From: Kitagawia praeruptora
Lineage: Eukaryota; Streptophyta; Magnoliopsida; Apiales; Apiaceae
DNA: 64,000 bases
Assembly: GCA_037693485.1 (NCBI GenBank)
Contig: CM075347.1
Location: 64,576,501-64,640,500, forward strand
Direction: 5' to 3'
The notes below the pieces were generated by a model that worked only from the letters and a program-made list of their open reading frames with translations, had not been told where the DNA came from and ran no database searches. The translations under genes and the position numbers were made by a program. Shown piece after piece: positions 11,988-23,167 of this stretch (position 1 is the stretch's first letter; each line of letters starts with the position of its first letter).

Positions 11988-14419
11988 TTAAACAGAAGGA
12001 GCGTCCTTGGTGGCCTCTGAGCTGTGGGAATCCTCGACGGGATCAATCTTCTTGATGGAATCACCCGGAGTAGCCTCAACTGTGCTTGCGGGAGTCTCAA
12101 CCATAGTCTCAGAGGTGGGAGTGCGTTCGGCTGTATCCTTCTGGGTAACCGGAGATGTAGCCATGCTCTTGCGCCCAGTAACCTCAACCTTGGCCACTTC
12201 CGCCTTGAATTTCTCCACTTGCTTTACCGCATCCTCACCCAAGAGTGCCCAATTGAGGTCCGGCATAGCCTTCCAGGTTGACTTCATGTAGTCCCGGACA
12301 CCCTTGTTAAACCCCATCTGGTACCTCTCTGGCAAAGCTTCTTTGTATTTTCTGGCAGCAACCTGCAAAGCATCCGCCTGAGTCCGCAGATCTTCGACTG
12401 TGGCTGCATGAGAGGCTTCCATCTCCTCCTTTTCCTTATCCTGATTAGACACTAGCTTGCCTAGTTTATCCTTCTCCTTGTTCGCGATCGACAAATCACT
12501 CCTCAATTTCTTACTAGAATCCAATAGCTTCTTCTTATCATCCTCAAGAACTTGCATATCCGCCTTGAGCTGCTTCATTTCCTCCCTTAGTCGCATATCA
12601 CCTCTGGTGGCAAGGGCAAGTTGGTTGGCAAGCCTTAATTGGTGAAAGAAGCTTTCACCCGCAGAGCACAGCATGGACTTGGCAGCTTCAGGGCTCCTTT
12701 GCTTAGACTACCCGGAGATAACCTCGACGGGAATGTGACCACCAGCTAGCCGGTAGAATTTTTCGACATCGCTCATAGGAGTGCCTGGCTGGGAGACCTT
12801 AGCTTTCTTGGAAGACCGGGTTTCCGGGGTGGATGCCGGGTTTTCAGAAATCTGAGATTGCCTACGTTTGTCTTTGGCAGATGGCTCAGCTTTAACAGCA
12901 GTGGAAGCAGGAACCCTGGAAATAGGAGTAGCAACAATAGGAGTCTCCAGCATAACCATGTCATCATCGGGAAATAAATCTTCATATTTCTCGGACGGCT
13001 GGATAAATGAAGGAACAGACTCGGCCATACCTGATAGGGTGACATGAAAAAACAAATATTAGACAAGCAGTATGAATCGCACTTAGAAAACAAGAAGTAA
13101 TACATGTAGCATCTAGCAAGAAAACATATGAGTCAAATAAGATGCAAACCAAGGACAGCTTTCTGGGAGTCCCGGGTCCTTAAGGGCGAGTATGGGGAAA
13201 GCTCTTGGTTTGCCAGGTTGGGGGTCCCCTCACCAGTACCCTCACCTGAGGTAACTGGGGTGGCAGCTCTAGGTTGGGCAAAACCCAAGCTTACAAGAAC
13301 TTCAGGAGTAAGCAGACTATCGTCATCCCCAAGTTCGACAGCCAGCTTGGCAACCCGCTTAGCCCTCTTTTCCTCTATCCCTTCTAACAGAGTTGGATCC
13401 GGAAATCCTAAATCGAATGATTCAATATAGGAAAGACTCATGGTAGATAGACAGGAGTGAATCTAGATGCCAAAAGAGAGGTGCTTACTTGGAGACACGT
13501 TAACCTCCTTTCTCACTTCCTCACAATCATAACAGTACAGAAACATTTCTTGCCAGTCATACATTCCCCGTTTATTCCCCTTGACACACTGACCGTGTCG
13601 ATTATTCCAAGAGGTAAGGTAGTGTACCCCGGGCTTCCTCCCAACTTCTTTAAGCTGATAAAAGTACCCCAACTCCCTTGCTGATAAAGAAACCCCAAAA
13701 TGCTGGTGATAAAGGACGTACATACAGGCTGCCACCCGAAAGGAATTGGGGGTCAGCTGGAGGGGGGCCAAGTCATAAAAATCAAGGAGCTCAAGGAAAA
13801 ATGGGTGCATGGGTAACGAGAACCCAAGATTGAAGAAATTCGCAGACATAACGGCGTTGGGAATAACCTGGTCAAGTTCGAAGTTATCGAACCTGTGGCA
13901 TCTCTCCCCCTTATCAGGGATTACCAATGAGCATCCCGGATTACAAGACTTAAGCAACCTTTCCAGTCTCTCGGAATTCATAAGAGAATCCATGTTTTCA
14001 CAGGCCAACACAACCTTAGCCACTCTCTCAACAACTGTTTCATTTCCAAAATCACCACTATCGAAGAACGGTCGCTCACCCCCTAACCATAGCTTATCTG
14101 TTGCCCCTTCTCCCTTATCAGTATGGGAACTGACATCGATCCTCTCCGCCTTCTCATCACCAGAGTTTGACGAACCAGCCTCCAGGGGAAAGCCAGGGTG
14201 CCGACTGACGATCTCAGCTGACAGAGGGTTGATTACTTCCACTCGGGAGCGTGTCCGGGAGCTAACGGACGGCCTAGACTCGAGTAGAGGTTGGGGAATC
14301 AAAAGGTCATTGAGGTGTGTGGACCCCGAATCAGACGGTTCCCCAGACATGGGCGACAAATATCCTAGACCTTGGGAGGACCCCCCTGACGCTGATGAAA
14401 AAGACATCTGCAACCACAA
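11988..14419 (-). pseudogene. Antisense gene of Tat-1 (gypsy-type 'Transposase_28'-like plus coiled coil)
   Basis: This gene is on the strand opposite to gag-pol and appears spliced. The first exon, 14419 to about 13489, ends CTCCAA/GTAAGC. A middle coding block lies at about 13441-13150. The last block starts at 13030 after CCTATCAG and runs to 11988, with one in-frame TAG at 12708-12710. The N-terminal domain has MHPFFLELLDFYDLAPLQL and GYFYQLKEVG, which I recognise as the plant 'putative gypsy type transposon' domain. The C-terminal part is a long Lys/Glu coiled coil (12674-12350) followed by MPDLNWALLG and a Ser/Thr-rich tail. Tat-B has a homologous gene in the same place and orientation. 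The function is unknown. Exon limits are by eye; the TAG and its spread over several frames make it a likely pseudogene. Confidence 0.75.
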
Positions 14420-15685
14420 AGATGGGGAAGCAGATTAGTGAAGGGGATTGAAATCAAAAATCCTAGGATTGAAGGAAATAACGGTTCTTAGCACCCCCTT
14501 TTTAAGAAACCCAGAAGCTAATAGGGCTGCCAGGTCAAAGCCAAAGAGTCAAGACTCGGGGGGTGGTTATCCATATGGCATCCTAACCCAGTAATATCAA
14601 TGTTAACTAAGCAAAGCAAGAAGAAGAATATGAAGATAAGGCGTTATGAGTATGCCTAAATGAATGAATTGCATGTGTTAACATGACCAAAACGTATCTA
14701 AAATGGCAATGTTCATTGAAAACAAGCATCAAACGGGTAAGGTGCACACCGAGAGACGGCTAAGAGGACAGCCGGAATACGGATCATCCCAACCCCTTTA
14801 ACCCATAGAGCAAGATAAAAATTTGTAAATACATCTATCAATTAGAGTTTAAATACATAGATCTGGCATGGTTAAGATTGAGAATTTACGAAATATAACC
14901 AAGATCTATGATTAATCACACAAAAAACCAAGAAGAATAGCACGCGATGCCCACCGGGAGGTTGTATCAAATGCTAATTCAAAGACAAAGGATATACATG
15001 CATATCCTAGAATGAAAGTTAAACCTGTGTACTACTATTGTGTATGCAATCAAAGAACAAAGTATGTGAACAGACTAAGGGAACCAGAGGTATACCTGGG
15101 TAAGAGACGGAGAAACGGGAATGAGAACGTTATAGCTTTCACCGGAAACCTCGTCGGAAACTCTCGTGTAACCCTTGCGTGGTTGAGAGAGAATATGATG
15201 AAAAGATAAAAAAGAAATGCCAAAGGGCTAGGTGAGAAGATATATACAAGCAGGGAGATAAGAGGCGTGTCTCTCTAGCTGATGTATATGGCACAGAAAA
15301 TGAGGCTAGGTGGGAAATGTGTTTTCTCTCTTGGAAATATATTATCTCTATGAAAATGGTAGAGTCCAAGTATGTTTTTACCTCCTCAACAGTCATCATT
15401 TTATTTCTAGGAAATAAAATTGATATATTTAACATTGAGCAAATAAATATGAGGCTTCCGCTTGAATTAATTCCAATTTAAGCTTCCGTTGCACGACTGT
15501 AAGAATAAAACAATAATACAGATCCAAGTATTTACAATTTCAAATTTCCAGCCCTGTCACATTGAGTTGACAAGGGTGTGAGGATACGTATTTTTGCTGA
15601 GAAATCGTGATATCAAAAGTATGAATTTTCCTAGAAAGCGGCACCCTGTGAATAATAGGTTCCCCTTGTACATAGTACTTCAGGG
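14420..15685. other. Tat-1 3' region between antisense gene and purine tract
   Basis: This is non-coding as far as can be seen. It would hold the promoter of the antisense gene and the 3' untranslated part of the sense transcript. A purine-tract-like ACTCGGGGGGTGG lies at 14554-14566. Short ORFs here have no family resemblance. Confidence 0.5.
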
Positions 15686-15699
15686 AACCGGGGGGTAGT
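15686..15699 (+). other. Tat-1 polypurine tract
   Basis: AACCGGGGGGTAGT abuts the 3' LTR and is the expected plus-strand primer. The same GGGGGGTAGT core ends the purine tract of Tat-B. Confidence 0.8.
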
Positions 15700-16648
15700 T
15701 GTTGTGACCAAAATCTTGCATGGGTTAGATTTAGGCCCACTAAGGATTAGGGTCCAGATCCATGAAGGGAATGAGTAATCTGTCAGGTTTCCGGAGGCCT
15801 ATGGTAGCCCTAGGGGTTACCATGTGCACTGCAACACAGGAACGCAAGGCTAAGGGCCTCGAGGTATCCCCTTGAGGATATCCTATAACTATTATCAGTC
15901 ATCCAGTAGAGTTTCCAGAGTAGCTTCCATAATAGGGGTTACCGGAGGGGGTACCGGAGCCAGGCTACCGGGCGGTATCCCAGCTTCCGCCGGAAGCCTG
16001 ATCGGGCTGCCAAATCAGATAAGGCACGCCTCCTACTTTTTAGGAACACGTTTATATCATCTAAAAACACTCCTGAACAGATATACATTCAGTTATATGA
16101 GGATATATGTCATATTTACTTGATAAATGATGCAAAACCATGATAAACACAAAGGATAATCATCCTACATTACCTACACAGCTTGGTAACCTGATTATAC
16201 ACATCCTACATGATTATTATCAGAAATAATAGTCATTATCCCACTGGAGAGAGGATAACTCATCATAAACAAACGATAATATCATTCAAGAACTACATTC
16301 GGGCTTGATCCACTATAAATAGTGGTATGTAGGCAGTTTACGAGATCTTCTTCGACACTTACACTCCTTGAGTAGCTAGAGCACGTGCACTCTTGTGTGA
16401 CACAGTCAAATTAGGGTTCTTGGCTGGCAAACATTTGGTCCTTGAGCTCTCATCCCGTAGATTCAGTCCGATCCTTCCGAGGAATCACATCCCGTGTTCT
16501 TCGGTAACCCTAGTCGTGAGCCTTCCCGGGCGGCTAGCTATTGATCTTCAACCACGAGCCTTTCGGGGTGGTTGAACGATTCCTTGTTTATTGGCGCTAT
16601 TCCAGCACGAGGCCTCGTAATCTGTTGTGCAAAAATCCTCCCACAACA
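15700..16648 (+). repeat. Tat-1 3' LTR
   Basis: This 949-bp copy of the 2620-3558 LTR starts TGTTGTGACC and ends CCACAACA. It differs by scattered substitutions and by an extra GGGGGTACCGGA-like insertion near 15946-15957. TATA box at 16314-16322. Confidence 0.92.
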
Positions 16649-17069
16649 GTTTCCATTTTGGATTTTAGAAATATTCAGAATGACGAATAAAATTTATACA
16701 AATTTAGGGTTTAGGGCCCTAAATTATCTTGATTTTTAAACGCGTTAGCGTTTAACGCGTTTAAAAATCAAGCCGCCGGATTCAATTTTTTAATTAAAAA
16801 TTTTAAATTTTATCTGTTTTCCCTCGGGATTTCAACAGTTAACTTTTGCGATTCAACAATTCCATTATGGATTTAGAATATATTTAGAAGAAAACAAAAA
16901 AAAAAAGAACATCCAATGTGGCGTTTTAAGCTAAAAACCAAATATGAAATAGCGTTAGCAAGCAAGACCAATTCTCAATTAAGGTTTTGAACAAGAAAAA
17001 AGAATAAAAAAAGGCAAACGCTACACGAAGTAGCGTTTGATCAAAAAAAAAGGAGAACGCTACACGAAG
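16649..17069. repeat. Continuation of the degenerate ~250 bp repeat, with AACGCT hairpins
   Basis: The first ~240 bp repeat the unit seen at 2366-2614 (TTTCCATTTTGG, TTAGAAATATT, AAACGCGTTAGCGTTT, GCCGCCGGATTC), so Tat-1 inserted into a tandem repeat. Positions 17020-17045 hold a perfect short hairpin, AAACGCTACacgaaGTAGCGTTT. No gene is present. The missing 5' end of the tubulin gene is not here. Confidence 0.6.
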
Positions 17070-18070
17070 TAGGGGTGTACACGGTTCAGGTTGGGCGGGT
17101 TGAAAGAATTTTATGACCCAACCCAATTTAATCGGTTTGAAAAATTTTCAACCCAATCCACTAAAATTAAATTCATAATCCAATCCAATCCAATCCAATC
17201 GGTTTGGATCGGTTTGGACGGGTTATGAATAAATATTAAAAAAACTGCATAAAAAATTGTTATCATGTTTGTGGTTGCTGAAAGAATGAAAGGTTTCAGC
17301 ATATGTTTAATACATTTCAGCATAACATGATTGCGATAAAAATTTAACATACATGGATATACATGGCTGGTACAAAGACCTATTAGCACTACTGCTACGC
17401 AATACTGCAATAAACACTTTGCTTTCAATCTTGATAGCCTCATAATACTTTCGAACACTTCTGGTTCTGGGTACATGAAACACACATTTCTAACTTCAGA
17501 GGCAAACTTGTTCAAAATAAAACTTAAAAAAAGCTTCATAAAATATTAATTATAGCATTGAAAAGAAACAAAATATTACAGTCATCCCTCTCAAATAGGT
17601 GTTAAGTATCTAAATTTTAACACAACAAAAGCAAATGTTTAAAAAATAGTAGTCTTCAAATTATAAACCAGCCATCAATGAGATCTAGGACCACGTCACA
17701 TCCACTGAGAAGACTAAGACCAAGAAGATCTACGGTTGAATACTTGTTATTGTTGGGTTGGGTCAATATTTCCTACTAGTCTAGGTCGTCTACTATTAAT
17801 TTGTATTTTAACTGAACTGGATCAATGTAAATGGGCCAATGTAATAATGGTTCATGGATATAAGAAATATTTTATTAAATTAATTTAATTTTTTAATCGG
17901 GTTGGGTTGGTTCAGATAAAAAAAATTAAAACCCGTACCCAACCCATTTAAATCAGTTAACGTTTTGTCAATCCAATTATATATCGGTTTAAAAAAATCA
18001 GTTTGGATCGGGTGAAATAGTGTCAGTTTGGATCGGGTTGGTCTGTTTTATCAACCCGTGTACACCCCTA
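17070..18070. mobile_element. hAT-like non-autonomous element 1
   Basis: This 1,001-bp element has inverted ends TAGGGGTGTACACGG...CCGTGTACACCCCTA. Inside both ends lie short repeats of GGGTTGGRTCGG or its complement (17100-17225 and 17895-18050) around an AT-rich core without credible genes. This is the layout of the two confirmed hAT MITEs in the window. The 8-bp flanks do not match (ACACGAAG left, CAAGGAGG right). The right flank is tubulin codon 8 but the left flank is unrelated repeat, so one side has been rearranged. Confidence 0.7.
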
Positions 18071-18199
18071 CAAGGAGGGCAATGCGGGAACCAAATTGGA
18101 TCAAAGTTCTGGGAAGTTGTCTGTGATGAACATGGCATTGACCCTACTGGACGGTACGTGGGAAATTCTGATCTTCAGCTTGATAGAGTCAATGTGTAC
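18071..18199 (+). pseudogene. TUBB: Beta-tubulin exon 1, first fragment
   Basis: Encodes QGGQCGNQIGSKFWEVV onward to VNVY, 43 codons, equivalent to residues 8-50. The left limit is the end of the hAT-like element. The last five bases, TGTAC, are the Copia-A target duplication. Confidence 0.95.
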
Positions 18200-18718
18200 T
18201 GTTGGATATTTTAGTGTAATTGGATTGACTAGTTGATCAATGTAATCGTAATATTACATCGAACAAGTCGGGTGAGTGCGGTGTGCATGCTTTGTTCGAG
18301 TTTATTATGATTTCAGTATTATTGTGTCTTGTGAGACATGTCCATTGGCATTAGACACACCTGTTAGAAAAGATGTGTCTGAGGCATGACCATTGGCATT
18401 AGACACAGCTGTTGGAAAAGATGTGTCTATTAGCATTAGACATGACTCTTATACTGAGATGTGTCTATTGGCAAAATACTGAGATGTGTCTATTGGCAAA
18501 AGACACATCTGTTGACATCTATATATAGGTGTTGCATTGATCATTTTCAGGACTGGTTCATTTTTTTGGAAATACACAACAAAAACACATTCTCTCTTCT
18601 TGCAGAATTTCTGACTTTATCCGATTGAATTATTTGGGTGAACCACAAATAACTTCAATCTGAAAGTGTTCACACGACTTCAGAAAAATCCAAGTTATTA
18701 TCACCCTATTCACCAACA
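18200..18718 (+). repeat. Copia-A 5' LTR
   Basis: 519 bp, TGTTGGATAT...CACCAACA. The U3 part (about 18335-18510) has several imperfect direct repeats built from AAGATGTGTCT, TTGGCATTAGACACA and TATTGGCAAAA, then a TATA box, TATATATAG, at 18520-18528. Repeats of this kind often act as enhancer modules in copia LTRs. No canonical TGGTATCAGAG primer site follows. Confidence 0.92.
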
Positions 18719-18739
18719 AAGATTGAAGTTATCTATTTT

Positions 18740-20418
18740 ATGAAGATGGCGAACGCAGAATCTGCAAAAGATATGATAAGCAAATTTGCAAAATTGGACA
18801 AGTTTGAGGGTCAGGATTTTAGAAGATGGCAGAAGAAGATGCATTTTTTATTGACGATGCTAAAGGTTGTATATGTTTTGAGTACCCCCATTCTAGAAGT
18901 GATTGAGGATGAAACCGCTGAACAAACAAGCAAGCGTTGCAAATGGGAAAACGATGACTACATCTGCCGCGGTCACATCTTAAACGGTATGTCTGATTCC
19001 CTTTTTGATATATACCAAACTGTTGAGTCAGCGAAAGAATTGTGGGATTCTCTTGAATCCAAGTATATGGTAGAAGACGCTTCTAGTTAGGGCTGCACAA
19101 AGGTCCAAAACCGGACCGGACCGACCTGGACCGGACCGAAGACCGGATTTTATTGAATTTATGGACCGGGGACCGGACCGGTCATAACCGGTCTTTGGGA
19201 CCGGACCGGACCGGAAAAACCCGGACCGGACCGGACCGGAACCGGACCGGACCGGAACCGGACCGGTTAGTTAATATTTTATAAAAAAATTAATTTTTAT
19301 AATTTAATTTTCATTATTTGTTGATTTATTAATTACTTGGTAAGTTAATTTAAATTTAAAAATAAGTAAATGTCATATTATTTGCAAAGTAACATTAATT
19401 TGTAAACGTAATTATAAAATATATATAGTATGAAATATGAAATTTAATCATTTATATTATAGTGTTTATATGTACTACTTCATAAATTTATTATTTACCA
19501 ATTTGGATCACTAAAATATGTTATGTGTGAATATTTAATCATTAAACTATATAATTTAAAAGACAAAATAGTGTAAAATTAACTATATACATAAAATCCG
19601 GTCCGATCCGGTCCGGACCGGGTGTTTTCAGGGTTTGGACCAGACCGGATCGAAGACCGGATTTTTTTGATTTTAAGGACCGGGGACCGGACCGGGGACC
19701 AGACCGGTTATATTCGGTCCGGTCCGGTTCTTGGACCGGTAAACCCAGTCCGATCTAATTTACCGGTCTAGACCGGAAAGTTGTGCAGCCCTACTTCTAG
19801 TAAGAAGTTTCTAGTCAGTAATTTTATGAATTATAAAATGGTCGATTCTAGACCGGTGATGGAACAATACAATGAATTGTTAAGGATTCTGGGACAGTTT
19901 GCCCAACACAATCTGGAGATGGATGAATCTATCTAAGTTTATGGTGTTATAGACAAACTACCACCATCATGGAAGGATTTTAAACACTCCTTGAAACATA
20001 ATAAAGATGATATGACTCTGGTTCAACTTGGAAGTCACTTCAGAATTGAAGAGGCTTTGAGGACTCAAGAAATTGAGAATAATCCTAAGGGAAAGAACCA
20101 AGTCGGTAACTCTTCTGTGAATATGGTTGAAGATGGTGGATCTTCCAAGAACTCTAAGAATGGCAAGGGTGATAAACGAAAGTTTAAAGGAAACAACAAC
20201 AATTCTTCCAACAAAAGGCCTAAGATGGCATGTTGGAAGTGTGGCAAACCTGGACTTTTCAAGAAGGATTGTCGAGTTGGTAAAGGCAAGCAAGAAAAGC
20301 AAAATGCTGGTCCAAGTGGATCCAAGGATCCAGAAAAGCAACAAGGTCAGATTTTAATACAAAATTATAATTCTGGTCAAAATTATGTATCACTAATATC
20401 TGAGGCATTTTATGTGTA
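18740..20418 (+). pseudogene. gag: Copia-A gag, interrupted by a hAT MITE
   Basis: The first part, 18740-19087, starts at an ATG 22 bp after the LTR and has the copia gag opening (FEGQDFRRWQKKMHFLL, AKELWDSLESKY). It is cut by the MITE at 19088-19793 and resumes at 19802 (NYKMVDSRPVMEQYNELLRI). An in-frame TAA occurs near 19934 and the frame reopens for LGSHFRIEEALRTQE. The nucleocapsid zinc knuckle reads CWKCGKPGLFKKDC, so the zinc-binding His is Leu. It is non-functional. Confidence 0.88.
19088..19793. mobile_element. hAT MITE 2, with ACCGGACCGG subterminal arrays
   Basis: This 706-bp element has inverted ends TAGGGCTGCACAA...TTGTGCAGCCCTA and a perfect 8-bp duplication CTTCTAGT (19080-19087 and 19794-19801), both diagnostic of the hAT superfamily. 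Dense GGACCGGACC repeats fill about 19110-19265 and 19600-19785 around a core of over 300 bp that is nearly all A and T. There is no coding capacity, so it would need a transposase in trans. Confidence 0.93.
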
Positions 20419-21677
20419 GGAGCAACGAGTCATGTATGCAAAGATCTTCGTTGGTTCATAGACTTTCAACCAATCGAAGATGGATCTATCCTAAAGATGG
20501 GAAATGTTGCAACTGAACCGATCAAAGGACTAGGAAATGTCAAGATAGTTTTTACTTCTGGCAAATGTATATTGTTAAATAAAGTGTTGTATGTTCCTGG
20601 GATTCGGAAGAATCTCTTGTCTGGTGTTGTATTGAACAATTGTGGATATAAACAAGTTTATAAAAGTGACAAATATACATGGTCAAAACATGGCTCTTTT
20701 GTTGGCTTTGGCTATTTGTGTAATGGTATGTTTATGTTGAATATAAATACTCCATTTATTAATGAATCTGCTTGCATGGCTTCGACTAGTACTAGCAATA
20801 ATTTGAATAAACCAAAATTATGGCATGCTAGACTAGGACATGTACATTACAAAAGAATAAAGGATATGTCAAAAATGAGTCTCATACCTGCTATTGATTT
20901 AGACAATGAAAAATGCAAAACATGCATGTTAACAAAGATAACTAGAATGCCCTTTAAAGAGGTTAATAGGGTGTCTGATGTTTTAGAACTAATACATAGT
21001 GATTTGTGTGATTTCCATTCTACACCATCATTAGGAAATAAAAAGTATGTAGTTACTTTTGTTGATGATGCTACTAGATATTGCTATGTATATTTATTGC
21101 ATGCTAAGGATGAAGCTCTTGACTTCTTTAAAATTTATAAAGAAGTAGTAGAGCTACATCAGAGTACCATGATTAAAAATCTACGTACTGATAGAGGAGG
21201 TGAGTATTATGATCCGGTTTATTTTCAATCTACTGGTATAATACATCAAACCACGGCTCCTTATACAGCACAGCAAAATGGTGTGGCAGAGAGAAAGAAT
21301 AGGACTTTGAAAGAATGGTTAATTCCTTGTTATCCTACTCGGGTTTGAGTGAGGGATTTTGGGGTGAGGCTATGTTGACAGCCTGTTATTTATTGAATCG
21401 AATTCCTAGTAAGAGGAATAAGATTATCCCTTATGAACTTTGGTATAAAGAGTCACCAAAATTAAGTTTTCTGAGAGTTTGGGGATGTAGAGCAGTTGTA
21501 AGACTCACTGAACCTAAAAGAAGAAACTTGGGTGAACGAGGTATAGATTGCATATTTGTTGGTTATGCTGAGCATTCCATAGCATATAGATTCTATGTGT
21601 TAGAATCTAATGACTATGTATCTATGAACTCGATTATCGAGTCAAGAGATGCTATATTTGATAAAAACAGATTTACA
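20419..21677 (+). pseudogene. pol: Copia-A protease and integrase portion
   Basis: The protease begins at GATSHVCKD (20419), but the DS of the catalytic DSGA motif is missing; the sequence before it reads TTTTATGTGTA with a stop. Downstream are the GAG-pre-integrase zinc region (LWHARLGHVHYK near 20818, CKTCML near 20915) and the integrase core (IHSDLCDF near 20995, RTDRGGEYY near 21187, AQQNGVAERKNRT near 21270). A one-base loss near 21310 shifts the frame, which continues at 21315 to INT C-terminal residues (FWGEAMLTACYLLNRIPS). The CACTA element cuts the frame at 21678. Confidence 0.9.
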
Positions 21678-23167
21678 CACTACACCATAAAACGGATACA
21701 GCAACGTCTGAAATACGTTGCAATATGCCCTAAATTCGTTGCAATAGGGTCTATGGCAACGATTATTGAAAAATCAGGCGTAAGGTTTGCTCTGGTTGCC
21801 ATAGGTACCTTATGGCAACGAATTTAGTACCATATTGCAACGTTGTATCATCGTTGCAATTAGGGTATATGGCAACGATTTAATGGCTATAGCAACATGT
21901 TTAACACCATTGCAATATCTTGGAAGACATATGGTTTACTTTTTGTAACGATTTTTTTGTGTTAATTGTTGCAATACATGGACTCAAGCAGCCCTATGGC
22001 AACATATAAATGCCCAATTGCAACGTATTTTGAATCAAATGCAATCAATTTTTTTAAAGAATATGACATATATGGCAACATTTAAGTTACTATTGCAACG
22101 CTGAATCAAAAAACTAGCATGACATTTAGATTTCATAAACATCCACCAATCTTAATTAGTATATCATAACAATAAACCAATTAAGCAGTATTTGTTACAA
22201 ATCAATACACAAATCACTCGAACTAAGTTTAGGAAAATGAGCAAGTTCAAGCAAAATAACTAAGTTCAAGTGATACAATCTAGCTTAGTAATACACAGAC
22301 CAAATTCTAGTTAAATATTATATAAACTTGAGTCGTCATGGCGCTACTTCCTCCTTCTATTGCTCTTCATTTGCATTTGTCTCATCTTCATCCTCGACAG
22401 TAGCATGATCCAACTAGTTGATTGTACACTTGTAACTCAGGTGGTTTCTCCTCTCTTTTCCCTCCATGAACATCAGTGTATGCATCCTGAAATAAATAAA
22501 TGAAAGTAATAAGACTCAAACAAATACATGATAAAATTTATAAGCCAACATTACCTTGTAAATAAACAGCCAACTTTATTTCTTACCTTGTGAAATAGGA
22601 AAAAGTCACGTTGGTACTTTTACACAGAAAATAAATTTCAAGTTACTTAGAAATGCAATCTAAGAAAATTACCTGGATAAATTTTACCAGAATAGAAAAC
22701 TCCACTACGGCCTTTGAGATCAAACTTACGACACATACACAAATATTACCTGTTGTAAAAAGGAAAGTGAATTCACAAACATTTCCAAGGTATTAACAAG
22801 TTTAACATCACACCCGAATCAGAGTAGCTGCTACATGCTATGAATTTGTCAAAAATACAACAAAATAAACCCATTTTGATCTTAATAGCCTTGCTTCAAG
22901 TGACATAGGTTTTAGGTCCAATATTGACATCCCCCGTCCGAATTAGCATGTCATTGTAGTCTCTACGTTACCTGAAATTTTTTAACTGCAATGCTATGAT
23001 CTAAAATTATATCAACTACTATACTATCTTTGTGAGATATCTAGAATAATTTAAAACTTGAATTATGGTAACAAGTTATATGCTTTTGCACATAAGCGCT
23101 AACATATATCAAACAAAGATAGAGAAATAATGAATCAGTGAGATTTTAAAAGCAGTTGACAAAATAC

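Larger units (their letters stand above)
2620..16648 (+). mobile_element. Tat-1: Ty3/gypsy LTR retrotransposon, Tat lineage, decayed
   Basis: A complete but inactive element of 14,029 bp on the plus strand. It is bounded by TGTTGTGACC...CCACAACA LTRs and a perfect 5-bp duplication GTTTC (2615-2619 and 16649-16653). The order is LTR, primer site, gag, protease, RT, RNase H, a second RNase H-like domain, integrase, a tandem array, an antisense gene, purine tract and LTR. The second RNase H domain between the RT-linked RNase H and integrase, plus an antisense extra gene, place it in the Tat lineage (Retand/Ogre relatives). Gag and pol carry several stops and frameshifts, so it could not move unaided. 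By eye the LTRs differ at roughly 15-20 positions in 940, so it is older than the SIRE element at 26 kb. Confidence 0.93.

Noticed and set aside
12007..12645. Plus-strand ORFs at 12007-12291 and 12457-12645
   Set aside because: Ser/Leu-rich shadows of the Lys/Glu coiled coil encoded on the minus strand.
17111..17539. 142-codon minus-strand ORF in hAT element 1
   Set aside because: Part of it reads the subterminal repeat (LDWIGLDWI-type residues). No transposase motif.
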